The notes beneath the pieces were generated by a model. The model saw only the letters and a program-made list of their open reading frames with translations. It made no database searches and was not told the origin of the DNA. DNA of 64,000 bases from Prochlorococcus_E sp000760215 (GTDB lineage: Bacteria > Cyanobacteriota > Cyanobacteriia > PCC-6307 > Cyanobiaceae): assembly GCF_047303175.1 (NCBI RefSeq), contig NZ_CP138945.1; one strand, 5' to 3'. Positions within the stretch are counted from its first letter, which is position 1. Every line of letters starts with the position of its first letter. The translations under genes were made by a program, and so were the position numbers. This document shows, piece by piece, positions 47,629 to 56,163 of this stretch.

Positions 47629-48917
47629 CAAACTGGATTTTAAGAGGCTCAATAGAAAAGAACATTTCAATAAATCCTTTGACTAGCCGCACAATCAAAC
47701 CGATTGAGAGAGGCTATGATCCCGCAAAGATATCAAAGAGGTACCTTGCAAGAAATGTAGCTAAAATCTCCTTCTGGCAAAGAGTTATGCCACTTCCATG
47801 GGAACTTTGGCCAGCAGAGGCAAGATTATTATTAGCTCTAATGCTTTTCTGGAGCATAGCTGGCCTTTTTATTCTTGGTTCGGCCAGCTGGTGGGTTGCA
47901 GCCAGAGAGATGGGTCAAGGTAGTTATTTCATAAATCGTCAAATAATTTGGCTGATAATTAGCTGGTCAATTGCTTCGCTCTCAATATCAATTAACCTAA
48001 GACAATGGTTGAGGCTATCCAAATCATTCTTAATAGTTTGCCTGTTATTAGTAGGAGCAACTCTTGTTTTTGGAAGCAACATTAATGGAGCTTCCCGTTG
48101 GTTAATTCTTGGTCCTATTAGGATCCAACCATCAGAATTAGTCAAACCCTTTTTAATACTTCAATCTGCAAGTCTATTTACTCAGTGGAAGCGCATAAAA
48201 AACGGACAAAAGCTTTTAGAGCTTAGTATTTTCGGCACATTAATTATTCTTATTCTAAAGCAACCAAACCTTAGCACTGCTGCACTATTAGGAATTATAA
48301 TTTGGATGATTGCACTATCTGCAGGAATACGATTTAGAAATCTTTTGATAACTGCTTTATTAGGATTCAGTCTTGGCATATTTAGTATTACTAGGAATGA
48401 ATACCAATTACTTCGTGTTACATCATTCCTTAATCCATGGGAAGATCCTCAGGGGAATGGCTACCAACTTATACAAAGTCTTCTAGCAATCGGTTCTGGT
48501 GGATGGTTTGGCGAAGGCTATGGACTATCCACGCAAAAGCTGCTCTATTTACCTTTCTTAAATACAGATTTTATTTTCTCAGTTTATGCTGAAGAATTTG
48601 GCTTTGCAGGATCATTTATGCTCATAGCTTTTTTAATGCTAATCGCATTCCTTGGATTAAGGATATCTCTTCGCAGTCAGAATAATTACTCTAAGCTTAT
48701 CGCAATTGGTTGTAGCGCAATGCTTATTGGGCAATCAATTATGCATTTAGCTGTAGCATCAGGATCAATGCCTACAACTGGACTGCCATTACCATTTATT
48801 AGCTATGGAGGGAATTCTTTACTTTCTAGTTTTCTAATTGGAAGCTTATTACTTCGATGCTCTCTTGAGTCAACTGGTTTGATTGGTGGACTAAAAGTCA
48901 AGAAGGCACTCTACTAG
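47625..48917 (+). CDS. ftsW: Cell-division lipid-II polymerase FtsW (SEDS family)
   Basis: A SEDS-family membrane protein of up to 430 residues with about ten helices. Motifs are WWVAAREMGQGSYFINRQII, SNINGASRWLILGPIRIQPS (the conserved loop with GA-x-RW and QPSE), DFIFSVYAEEFGFAGSFMLI and ASGSMPTTGLPLPFISYGGN. FtsW polymerises septal peptidoglycan. The start is uncertain: TTG 47625 lies inside a perfect hairpin; TTG 47679 (MTSRTIKPIERGY) is an alternative. Confidence 0.93.
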   Translation: MANWILRGSIEKNISINPLTSRTIKPIERGYDPAKISKRYLARNVAKISFWQRVMPLPWELWPAEARLLLALMLFWSIAGLFILGSASWWVAAREMGQGSYFINRQIIWLIISWSIASLSISINLRQWLRLSKSFLIVCLLLVGATLVFGSNINGASRWLILGPIRIQPSELVKPFLILQSASLFTQWKRIKNGQKLLELSIFGTLIILILKQPNLSTAALLGIIIWMIALSAGIRFRNLLITALLGFSLGIFSITRNEYQLLRVTSFLNPWEDPQGNGYQLIQSLLAIGSGGWFGEGYGLSTQKLLYLPFLNTDFIFSVYAEEFGFAGSFMLIAFLMLIAFLGLRISLRSQNNYSKLIAIGCSAMLIGQSIMHLAVASGSMPTTGLPLPFISYGGNSLLSSFLIGSLLLRCSLESTGLIGGLKVKKALY

Positions 48918-49027
48918 ATATTGTAAAATTTAAATTTAAAATACTGATTACATAGATTCTTATTTCTTACCTAAATCTTGCGATATCAGATCTAGCTCAA
49001 ACCAGTGAGCAACTAATTAGCCATGGC

Positions 49028-49681
49028 TTGGAATCCCCAGGTCCTTTGACATTAGCAATTGTATTCATAGCTGGCGTTTTAACTAGTCTTGGGCCATGTT
49101 CTTTATCCCTTTTACCTGTAACTGTTGCTTACCTATCAGGTTTTAACGAAACACAAAACCCTTTTATTAAAAGCCTATTATTCTGCAGCGGGATTGTTTC
49201 TTCATTAGTAATCCTTGGGAGTCTAAGTGGATTATTTGGCAAGATATATGGCCAACTACCATCTGAAGTAACAATCATAGTCCCATTAATAATGGTTTTG
49301 ATGGGTTTAAACTTATTAGGAATCTTAAAATTCAGACTTCCTAATGGACCTGATTTTGTTGGATTGCAAGAAAAATCTCCAAATTCTCTTGCACCAATTG
49401 CGGCAGGGCTAACATTCGGATTAGCTTCTTCTCCTTGCACAACTCCAATATTAGCTGTAATTCTTGCTTGGATAGCTCAAAGTGGGAACCCTTTGATTGG
49501 AGTTGTTATTCTTGCTTGTTTTGGATTTGGGCAAGTCATAACTTTGTTCATTGCAGGAACAACTGCAGCAGCAATTCCCAAACTTTTAGAAATGAAGCGA
49601 TTCAGCAAATGGGTACCAGCATTAAGTGGCGCGATTTTTTTAATTACAGGGTTGTTAAGTCTCTTTGCTCAGTGGATATAA
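49028..49681 (+). CDS. ccdA: Cytochrome c biogenesis protein CcdA
   Basis: A 217-residue membrane protein with six helices. The redox Cys pair is in SLGPCSLSLLPV (helix 1) and SSPCTTPILAVI (helix 4). CcdA passes electrons across the thylakoid membrane to keep apocytochrome c Cys reduced. The only usual start is TTG 49028; an open frame with plausible protein sequence (SDLAQTSEQLISHG) extends further upstream without ATG, GTG or TTG, so the N-terminus may start at a rare codon. It is followed by ccs1 4 bases later. Confidence 0.92.
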   Translation: MESPGPLTLAIVFIAGVLTSLGPCSLSLLPVTVAYLSGFNETQNPFIKSLLFCSGIVSSLVILGSLSGLFGKIYGQLPSEVTIIVPLIMVLMGLNLLGILKFRLPNGPDFVGLQEKSPNSLAPIAAGLTFGLASSPCTTPILAVILAWIAQSGNPLIGVVILACFGFGQVITLFIAGTTAAAIPKLLEMKRFSKWVPALSGAIFLITGLLSLFAQWI

Positions 49682-49685
49682 ACAG

Positions 49686-50975
49686 ATGAAATATTTGAGA
49701 AGAGTTATTAATTGGTTAGCCAGTTTAAAAGTTGCGATTGTTCTTTTACTTCTTATTGCAATATCCTCTTCTATTGGCACTGCAGTACCTCAAGGCCAAC
49801 CTGCTGAAATTTATTTAAGCACATATAGTACGAATAAATTTTTAGGCTGGATAAATGGAGAACTATTACTGCAAATGCAGTTAGATCATGTCTACTCAAG
49901 CCTTTGGTTCATCATTCTTCTTGCCTGGCTATCACTATCGCTAATTATTTGTAGCTGGAAAAGACAATTTCCAACCCTACAAAAATCAATGGCTTGGATA
50001 GATTATAAAGACCCTAAGCAAATTCAGAAATTAGCTATATCTAAAACCTTTAAAGTCAATCAATCGGATAAAGGAATTGGAAATTTAGAAGATTATCTAA
50101 TACATCAAGGGTGGAATGTTCAAAAGAAATCTTATAGATTAGCGGCTCGCAAAGGATTAATAGGGAGAGTTGGGCCCCCATTAGTTCATTTTGGCATGAT
50201 AGTCCTAATGTTTGGGGCAACATTAGGTGTTTTACAAGGAGACCGGTTGGAAAAATTTCTTGCCCCAGAGAGATCTTTAGATCTACTAAGTCCTAATGGA
50301 ATAAATAAAGTAAATCTCAAGCTAACTGATTTCCAAATTGAAAGAGGGCCAAATGGTGAACCTGAGCAGTTTCGATCAAAACTAGAACTAACTGATAAGA
50401 AACTAAAAAAAGAATTCACTAAAGAAATTAGTGTCAATCATCCTTTACGCTTTAACGGTATAACTATATATCAAGCAGATTGGTCTCTTGCGTCAATAAC
50501 TATTCAAATAGATGGAAGCCCGAAGCTACAATTCCCTTTAAATAAAATCGATGAACTTGGCGAGCAAGTTTGGGGTGTTGTCATACCAAGTATGAACACT
50601 CCAAATGATCAAGTTCTTTTAACTGTTTCTAGTGAAGAAGGTCCTGTAAGAGCATTTAATATAAAAGGTAATTCCATCGGTTTAGCAAGGCCCGATGGGG
50701 GAATAATAGAAACTGCAAACTCTAAAATAAAAGTCTTCAATATCTTACCAAGTAGTGGAATATTACTAAAATATGACCCCGGAGTACCAATTGTTTATAT
50801 AGGTTTTTCTATATTTTTAATAGGTAGTATTCTTAGTATTATATCGACTAAGCAAATTTGGATAATTTCTGAAAAAGAAAATAGTTTATTATATATAGGA
50901 GGGTTGTCAAACAGAAATACAATAGGTTTTGCCAATCAATTTCCATTAATTGTTAAAGCAGCCTATAAAAATTAA
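49686..50975 (+). CDS. ccs1: System II cytochrome c synthesis protein Ccs1/ResB
   Basis: The start is taken at the ATG at 49686 (MKYLRRVINWLASLKVAIVL), giving 429 residues. Three N-terminal membrane helices, a large lumenal domain (residues 200-380) and a last helix (PIVYIGFSIFLIGSILSIIS) match ResB/Ccs1, which together with CcsA attaches haem to cytochromes c. VHFGMIVLMFGATLGVLQGD is a typical third helix. The ccdA-ccs1 pair is a standard cyanobacterial arrangement. Its 3' end overlaps queF. Confidence 0.94.
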   Translation: MKYLRRVINWLASLKVAIVLLLLIAISSSIGTAVPQGQPAEIYLSTYSTNKFLGWINGELLLQMQLDHVYSSLWFIILLAWLSLSLIICSWKRQFPTLQKSMAWIDYKDPKQIQKLAISKTFKVNQSDKGIGNLEDYLIHQGWNVQKKSYRLAARKGLIGRVGPPLVHFGMIVLMFGATLGVLQGDRLEKFLAPERSLDLLSPNGINKVNLKLTDFQIERGPNGEPEQFRSKLELTDKKLKKEFTKEISVNHPLRFNGITIYQADWSLASITIQIDGSPKLQFPLNKIDELGEQVWGVVIPSMNTPNDQVLLTVSSEEGPVRAFNIKGNSIGLARPDGGIIETANSKIKVFNILPSSGILLKYDPGVPIVYIGFSIFLIGSILSIISTKQIWIISEKENSLLYIGGLSNRNTIGFANQFPLIVKAAYKN

Positions 50976-51385
50976 ACTTTCTTCCTTGAACCATGACTTG
51001 CTTTTATAATTGTATGAATATTTCCTCGGGGATTAAAATCTGCTTCTAATTGCATCCATGAAGGGTTAGCAGCTTCAACAAAATCATTTAAAATTTTATT
51101 TGCGACCTCTTCATGAGAAATCTTCTTATTGCGATAACTGTTTATATATAACTTCAGAGATTTCAACTCCAAGACTTTTTCAAAGGGTTGGTATAACAAC
51201 TTAATTACTGCAAAGTCTGGATAACCAGAGAATGGACACTGACAAGTAAATTCTGGTAATTCTATAGAAATTTCATAGTCCCTCCCAATGCTGGGATTAT
51301 CAAAACATAGAATTTCTCCATTAGAAATTGATCTTTCACCATACATCTCGGAAGTTTCAGATTTCATCGCAGTAGACCTACCCAA
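50972..51385 (-). CDS. queF: 7-cyano-7-deazaguanine reductase QueF
   Basis: A 137-residue, type I QueF. The catalytic Cys is the second one in FTCQCPFSGYPDFAVI, and LELKSLKLYINSYRNKKISH is the NADPH/substrate motif. It reduces preQ0 to preQ1 in queuosine tRNA modification. Translation may begin at ATG 51385 or at ATG 51367 (MKSETSEMYG). The last codons overlap the 3' end of ccs1 on the other strand by 4 bases. Confidence 0.95.
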   Translation of the reverse strand: MGRSTAMKSETSEMYGERSISNGEILCFDNPSIGRDYEISIELPEFTCQCPFSGYPDFAVIKLLYQPFEKVLELKSLKLYINSYRNKKISHEEVANKILNDFVEAANPSWMQLEADFNPRGNIHTIIKASHGSRKKV

Positions 51386-51518
51386 AAATTAAGTAAATAT
51401 TTTAAAACTAATTCTTTATTCATTAATGACAAGCTTGAGAAGTTAATCCTCCTGATTTTTAAATCAAGTTGCCTCGAAGGAAAAGCGATTTCAAGCAATA
51501 TTCCAATATGTATCATCT

Positions 51519-51824
51519 ATGACAAACAAAAATCTCATTAAAAGCGGTAATAGAACCAGCTCCGAAATAGCTTCTCTTATGGATATGTGGTTTGTTCATT
51601 ATAATGACCGGATTAATCTAAGGGTCGCAAGTATTCATGGCATGCTTTGGATGCAAACACATTTTGAAAGCAGTCACTGGGAAACTATTTCTTCTAATGA
51701 AGTTAGCCTAAGCACAAGTGATGCAGCAATGCTTCTCAATGATGCACAAGAAGCAGGGCTAATACTAAGTTCAGTTCCAGCAATTACAATTTCACTAAAT
51801 TCCAAAGAAAACTCATTAAAATAA
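51519..51824 (+). CDS. Conserved-looking hypothetical protein
   Basis: A 101-residue soluble protein (MTNKNLIKSGNRTSSEIASL, then HYNDRINLRVASIHGMLWMQ and ETISSNEVSLSTSDAAMLLN). The alternating pattern suggests an alpha/beta fold. It has no motif I can name. It ends 25 bases before glnB in the same direction and may be co-transcribed with it. Confidence 0.6.
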   Translation: MTNKNLIKSGNRTSSEIASLMDMWFVHYNDRINLRVASIHGMLWMQTHFESSHWETISSNEVSLSTSDAAMLLNDAQEAGLILSSVPAITISLNSKENSLK

Positions 51825-51849
51825 AGATTAATAGAATCAAAGTATCCTT

Positions 51850-52188
51850 ATGAAAAAGATAGAAGCAATTATCAGGCCTTTTAAGCTTGAAGATGTGAAG
51901 ATAGCCTTGGTCAACTTAGGCATAGTTGGCATGACTGTTAGCGAGGTAAGGGGTTTTGGCAGACAAAAAGGCCAAGTAGAACGGTACAGAGGGTCTGAAT
52001 TCACAGTTGAATTCCTGCAAAAACTCAAGGTTGAGGTCGTTGTTGCTGATGAAAGCGTTGAAAGTGTCTTAAAAGCATTAGCAGAAGCCGCCAAGACAGG
52101 TGAGATTGGTGATGGAAAGATCTTTATATCTCCTATTGAATCTGTTCTCAGAATTCGTACTGGAGAAGTTGATGATTCTGCCCTTTAA
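51850..52188 (+). CDS. glnB: Nitrogen regulatory protein PII, T-loop Tyr51 replaced by Phe
   Basis: A 112-residue PII trimer subunit: MKKIEAIIRPFKLEDVKIAL, the T-loop VERYRGSEFTVEFLQKLKVE and the C-terminal GDGKIFISPIESVLRIRTGE. PII senses ATP, ADP and 2-oxoglutarate and controls NAGK, PipX and nitrogen uptake. Ser49, phosphorylated in other cyanobacteria, is kept, but residue 51, the Tyr uridylylated in proteobacteria, is Phe, so uridylylation is impossible. ATP-binding residues appear intact. Confidence 0.97.
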   Translation: MKKIEAIIRPFKLEDVKIALVNLGIVGMTVSEVRGFGRQKGQVERYRGSEFTVEFLQKLKVEVVVADESVESVLKALAEAAKTGEIGDGKIFISPIESVLRIRTGEVDDSAL

Positions 52189-52989
52189 TTACAAGGTATT
52201 TTTCACTAGCTCATGCAGATTGGGAATCTGTTCATTGCCATGACTGCTAATCCAAAGAAAATATTCATGATTACCAGCAGGACCAGTTATGGGGGAGGCA
52301 ATTGCTCCCTTTATCTTCCATCCCTGAGATTTTGCAAAGTCCATTATTTTAGTTAAAGCATATAGATGAGATTTAGGATCTTTTACCACTCCCCCTTTTC
52401 CTACTAAATCTCTGCCAACCTCAAACTGAGGTTTTACCAAAAGCAATGCTTCATGATCGTTCTGCTTCAGAAGAGATTTAATACTAGGAAGAACAAGTTG
52501 TAAAGAAATAAAGGACAAATCTGCTACAGCTAAACTCGGTGGGATATCTCGCGGATCGTATAAGTCCATAGGCTTCAGATTACGAATATTAGTTCTCTCT
52601 CTTAATACAACTCTTGAATCATTTCTTAAAGACCATGCAATTTGTCCATAACCAACATCAATTCCATAGACCTGAGAGGCCCCTCTCTGCAACAGACAAT
52701 CAGTAAACCCTCCCGTTGAAATCCCAGCATCTAGACATACTCTCCTAGCAGTTTTTATTGGGAATTGGTCTAAAGCAGCTTCTATCTTTTCACCACCTCT
52801 AGAAACATATTTTGGAGATCTCTTAATAGTTATCTCAAGATCATTGGAAACTTGTTTCCCAGGTTTATCTAAGAGATTTCCAGAAATATCTCTTACTTGT
52901 CCTGCTCTGATAAGTTTTTGTGCGTGCTCACGAGTAGGCACAAGACCTTTGGTCAGGAGGTGAACATCAAGTCGGTTTTTTTTGGTCAT
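52189..52989 (-). CDS. tlyA: TlyA-family rRNA methyltransferase
   Basis: I use the ATG at 52989 (MTKKNRLDVHLLTKGLVPTR), giving 266 residues. An S4 RNA-binding domain (residues 1-65, REHAQKLIRAGQVRDISGNL) precedes a FtsJ-like methyltransferase domain with SAM motif CLDAGISTGGFTDCLLQRGA and the K-D-K-E-type residues in VSRGGEKI, VADLSFISL and LVKPQFEVG. TlyA methylates 16S/23S rRNA ribose in mycobacteria; the cyanobacterial target is unproven. It converges with glnB with no gap. Confidence 0.93.
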   Translation of the reverse strand: MTKKNRLDVHLLTKGLVPTREHAQKLIRAGQVRDISGNLLDKPGKQVSNDLEITIKRSPKYVSRGGEKIEAALDQFPIKTARRVCLDAGISTGGFTDCLLQRGASQVYGIDVGYGQIAWSLRNDSRVVLRERTNIRNLKPMDLYDPRDIPPSLAVADLSFISLQLVLPSIKSLLKQNDHEALLLVKPQFEVGRDLVGKGGVVKDPKSHLYALTKIMDFAKSQGWKIKGAIASPITGPAGNHEYFLWISSHGNEQIPNLHELVKNTL

Positions 52990-53036
52990 ATCGTCATAAA
53001 AGCAAACAAGAAACCGAATAAAAACCGCAGAAGTTA

Positions 53037-53348
53037 ATGGTTTTGGAAAATCTATTAGAAGATTTATCAAATGCATCCCAAAAGGACGTAATGGAAAAAA
53101 GCTTTAAACCACACAAAAAAGGTAAGAAGGCTTTTAGGAAGCATATTCATTTAATGCCAGTGGTGAAAAGTTCAAATCTTTTAGAACTCCTTCGTCCAGG
53201 AAGTTTTGTTCGATTAGAAAATCAACCACTTGATTTACCTCCTTTTCAGTTAATTTCCTGCAAAGGAGGGAGGTGCTTTGTTAGGCAACAAACTTGGGGG
53301 AAATATATTCATTGGGAAGTTGCACACCACCGATTAAAGTCAGCTTAA
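53037..53348 (+). CDS. Conserved cyanobacterial hypothetical protein
   Basis: A 103-residue protein with a basic N-terminal half (KPHKKGKKAFRKHIHLMPVV) and a C-terminal SH3-like segment (LLRPGSFVRLENQPLDLPPF, GGRCFVRQQTWGKYIHWEVA). The latter resembles short cyanobacterial domains with an RPGSxVRL start. A role in binding RNA or protein is possible but not shown. It is divergent from tlyA and 45 bases before purB. Confidence 0.65.
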   Translation: MVLENLLEDLSNASQKDVMEKSFKPHKKGKKAFRKHIHLMPVVKSSNLLELLRPGSFVRLENQPLDLPPFQLISCKGGRCFVRQQTWGKYIHWEVAHHRLKSA

Positions 53349-53393
53349 ACAAAAAGAACTACATTTTAGTTCTATAGAAAAATTTAAATTCCT

Positions 53394-54689
53394 TTGATTG
53401 ATCGTTACACACTCCCTGAAATGGGGAAAATTTGGACTGAACATGCCAAGTTTCAAAGCTGGCTAGACGTAGAAGTTGCTGCATGTGAAGCCAACGCAGA
53501 ACTAGGCAAGATTCCTCAACATGCAATGAAAGAGATAAGAGAAAAAGCTAACTTCAGTACAACAAGAATTCTTGAGATCGAATCAGAAGTTAAACATGAT
53601 GTGATTGCATTCCTTACAAATTTAAATGAAGTTATTGGGGATTCAGGCCGATTTATTCACGTTGGGATGACCAGTAGTGATGTATTAGATACTGGCCTGG
53701 CCTTGCAATTAAAAGCTGCTGTAAAGCTATTAATTAAAGAAATAAAAATACTTCAGGAGGTAATCAGGGCAAAAGCAAAGGCTCACAAAAATACATTTAT
53801 GATTGGGAGATCACATGCAATTCATGGCGAACCCATTACTTTTGGATTCAAGCTTGCTGGATGGTTAGCTGAAACTATTAGAAATCAAGAAAGACTTGAA
53901 GAATTAGAAAAAAATATCTCTGTGGGTCAAATCAGTGGTGCAATGGGAACATATGCCAACACTAATCCTGAAATCGAAAGAATTACTTGTGAGCATTTGG
54001 GCTTAATTCCAGATACAGCAAGTACACAAGTGATCTCACGAGACCGACATGCTGACTATGTTCAAACACTTGCTTTAGTTGGTTGTTCATTAGATCGATT
54101 TGCTACTGAGATCAGAAACCTACAAAGGACTGATGTCCTTGAAGTAGAAGAAGGTTTTTCTAAGGGACAAAAAGGTAGCTCTGCTATGCCTCATAAAAGG
54201 AATCCAATTAGGAGTGAACGTATTAGCGGACTTGCAAGGGTTCTTAGAAGCTATGTAGTGGCTGCGTTGGAAAATGTTGCTTTATGGCATGAGCGGGATA
54301 TTAGCCATAGTTCAACAGAAAGAATGATGTTGCCTGATACATCAATAACTCTGCACTTCATGTTAAGAGAAATGAGCGAAGTCATACAAGGGCTAGGAGT
54401 CTATGAAGGGAATATGATCAAAAACATGAATGTTTATGGTGGCGTCGTTTTCAGTCAGCGTGTCCTTTTAGCGCTTGTAGAAAAAGGTATGAAACGCGAA
54501 GAAGCATATGAATTGGTACAAAAGCATGCTCATAATGCTTGGAATACAGATTCGGGTAATTTCCGAGCTAACCTTATAGCAGATAAAGCAATTACAACCA
54601 TACTTTCATTAGAGCAACTCAATAGTTGCTTTAGTCCTGAGATACACCAAGATAATCTAGATGTTATTTGGAATCGACTTGATCTTTAA
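53394..54689 (+). CDS. purB: Adenylosuccinate lyase
   Basis: A 431-residue enzyme of the fumarase/aspartase superfamily. It starts with TTG (MIDRYTLPEMGKIWTEHAKF). Signature sequences are TSSDVLDTGLALQL, GRSHAIHGEPITFGFKLAGW and the mobile loop GSSAMPHKRNPIRSERISGL with the catalytic Ser. It releases fumarate in purine synthesis at two steps. Downstream fumC may use the fumarate but belongs to the same superfamily by chance of position. Confidence 0.97.
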   Translation: MIDRYTLPEMGKIWTEHAKFQSWLDVEVAACEANAELGKIPQHAMKEIREKANFSTTRILEIESEVKHDVIAFLTNLNEVIGDSGRFIHVGMTSSDVLDTGLALQLKAAVKLLIKEIKILQEVIRAKAKAHKNTFMIGRSHAIHGEPITFGFKLAGWLAETIRNQERLEELEKNISVGQISGAMGTYANTNPEIERITCEHLGLIPDTASTQVISRDRHADYVQTLALVGCSLDRFATEIRNLQRTDVLEVEEGFSKGQKGSSAMPHKRNPIRSERISGLARVLRSYVVAALENVALWHERDISHSSTERMMLPDTSITLHFMLREMSEVIQGLGVYEGNMIKNMNVYGGVVFSQRVLLALVEKGMKREEAYELVQKHAHNAWNTDSGNFRANLIADKAITTILSLEQLNSCFSPEIHQDNLDVIWNRLDL

Positions 54690-54734
54690 GTCTATTTCCC
54701 CAGCATTTAGGTTCTTAATCACTAATGACTAGAG

Positions 54735-56150
54735 ATGTCTTCAAAAGAAAATTCAATGACTCAATTATTGCGACTAGAAACTGACAGCATGGGGACAATA
54801 GAGGTTCCTAAAGACTCCCTATGGGGAGCCCAAACACAAAGAGCACTAATTCATTTTGCGATTGGAGACAACAAGATCCCCATTAAACTTATTTATGCCT
54901 TAACAAAAATTAAAAAGTGTGCAGCCATAACTAATTATGGCTTAGGGGTGATTACAGCAACTGATAAAGACTACATTATTCAAGCATGCGAAGAAATCAT
55001 TTCAGGTCGTCATGACAATCAATTTCCACTTACGGTATGGCAAACAGGAAGTGGTACTCAAACAAACATGAATGTAAACGAAGTTATTAGCAATATTGCA
55101 GCACTAGTCAGCGGTAACGACTTAGGTAGTCATAAACCATTGCATCCAAATGATCATGTAAACCGCTCACAATCAACTAATGATGTATTTCCATCGGCAA
55201 TTCATATAGCAACAGTACAAGAAATTCTTGGGAATCTTATACCGGAACTTGAATTACTGACTAATGTATTTGAGGAAAAAATAAGTGAGTGGGATCAAAT
55301 TGTTAAAACTGGCAGAACCCATCTTCAAGATGCTGTACCTTTAACTCTTGGACAAGAAGCATCTGCTTGGAAAGAGCAACTCCTAATAGCTAGTAACAGA
55401 ATTAAAGGAAGTATCAAAGAACTTTTTTCACTACCTCTTGGAGGGACGGCAATCGGAACAGGGGTCAATACACCAAAAAATTTCGACAAAGAGATTGTAA
55501 ATGAAATTGCAAAATTAACCGGATTACCTTTTCAACCTGCTGTTAATAAGTTTGCCATTATGGCTAGTCATGATGGATTAGTTAATACGATGTCTCAATT
55601 AAAATTACTAGCTGTATCACTATTTAAAATAGTCAATGATCTGCGTCTCCTGGGGTCTGGACCACGAGCAGGGCTAGGAGAGCTATTGCTCCCAGCCAAT
55701 GAACCAGGTAGCTCTATCATGCCAGGGAAGGTTAACCCAACACAATGCGAAGCCATGGCAATGGTTTGCACTCAAATAATGGCCCTCGACACTGCAGTAA
55801 GTATGGCTGGGAGTGGTGGACATCTACAAATGAACGCTTACAAACCTTTAATAGGATTCAACATTTTACAAAGCATTGAGCTGCTCACTAGTGCTTGCAA
55901 AAGATCTAGAATATCTATGATAGAAAATATTCAGCCTAACTTAAATACAATCCAAAGGAATCTCGACCAATCACTAATGCTCGTCACAAGTTTATCCCCA
56001 AAAATTGGTTATGAAAAAGCTAGTGAGATCGCCCAGTATGCTCATCTACAGAACGTAAGTCTCAGAGAAGCATCAAAGCATTTAGGATATGTAAGCGAAG
56101 AAGAATTTAATAAGCTTGTCGATCCAAGATTAATGGCTGGTCTAAATTAA
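54735..56150 (+). CDS. fumC: Class II fumarate hydratase
   Basis: A 471-residue enzyme. Signature regions are DSLWGAQTQRALIHFAIGDN, GSGTQTNMNVNEVISNIAAL, VKTGRTHLQDAVPLTLGQEA and GSSIMPGKVNPTQCEAMAMV with the catalytic Ser. It hydrates fumarate to malate. An alternative start at the internal ATG for MTQLLRLETDSMG (about 54756) is also plausible. It converges with the helicase gene. Confidence 0.97.
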   Translation: MSSKENSMTQLLRLETDSMGTIEVPKDSLWGAQTQRALIHFAIGDNKIPIKLIYALTKIKKCAAITNYGLGVITATDKDYIIQACEEIISGRHDNQFPLTVWQTGSGTQTNMNVNEVISNIAALVSGNDLGSHKPLHPNDHVNRSQSTNDVFPSAIHIATVQEILGNLIPELELLTNVFEEKISEWDQIVKTGRTHLQDAVPLTLGQEASAWKEQLLIASNRIKGSIKELFSLPLGGTAIGTGVNTPKNFDKEIVNEIAKLTGLPFQPAVNKFAIMASHDGLVNTMSQLKLLAVSLFKIVNDLRLLGSGPRAGLGELLLPANEPGSSIMPGKVNPTQCEAMAMVCTQIMALDTAVSMAGSGGHLQMNAYKPLIGFNILQSIELLTSACKRSRISMIENIQPNLNTIQRNLDQSLMLVTSLSPKIGYEKASEIAQYAHLQNVSLREASKHLGYVSEEEFNKLVDPRLMAGLN

Positions 56151-56163
56151 CTCTCTGTCATAG

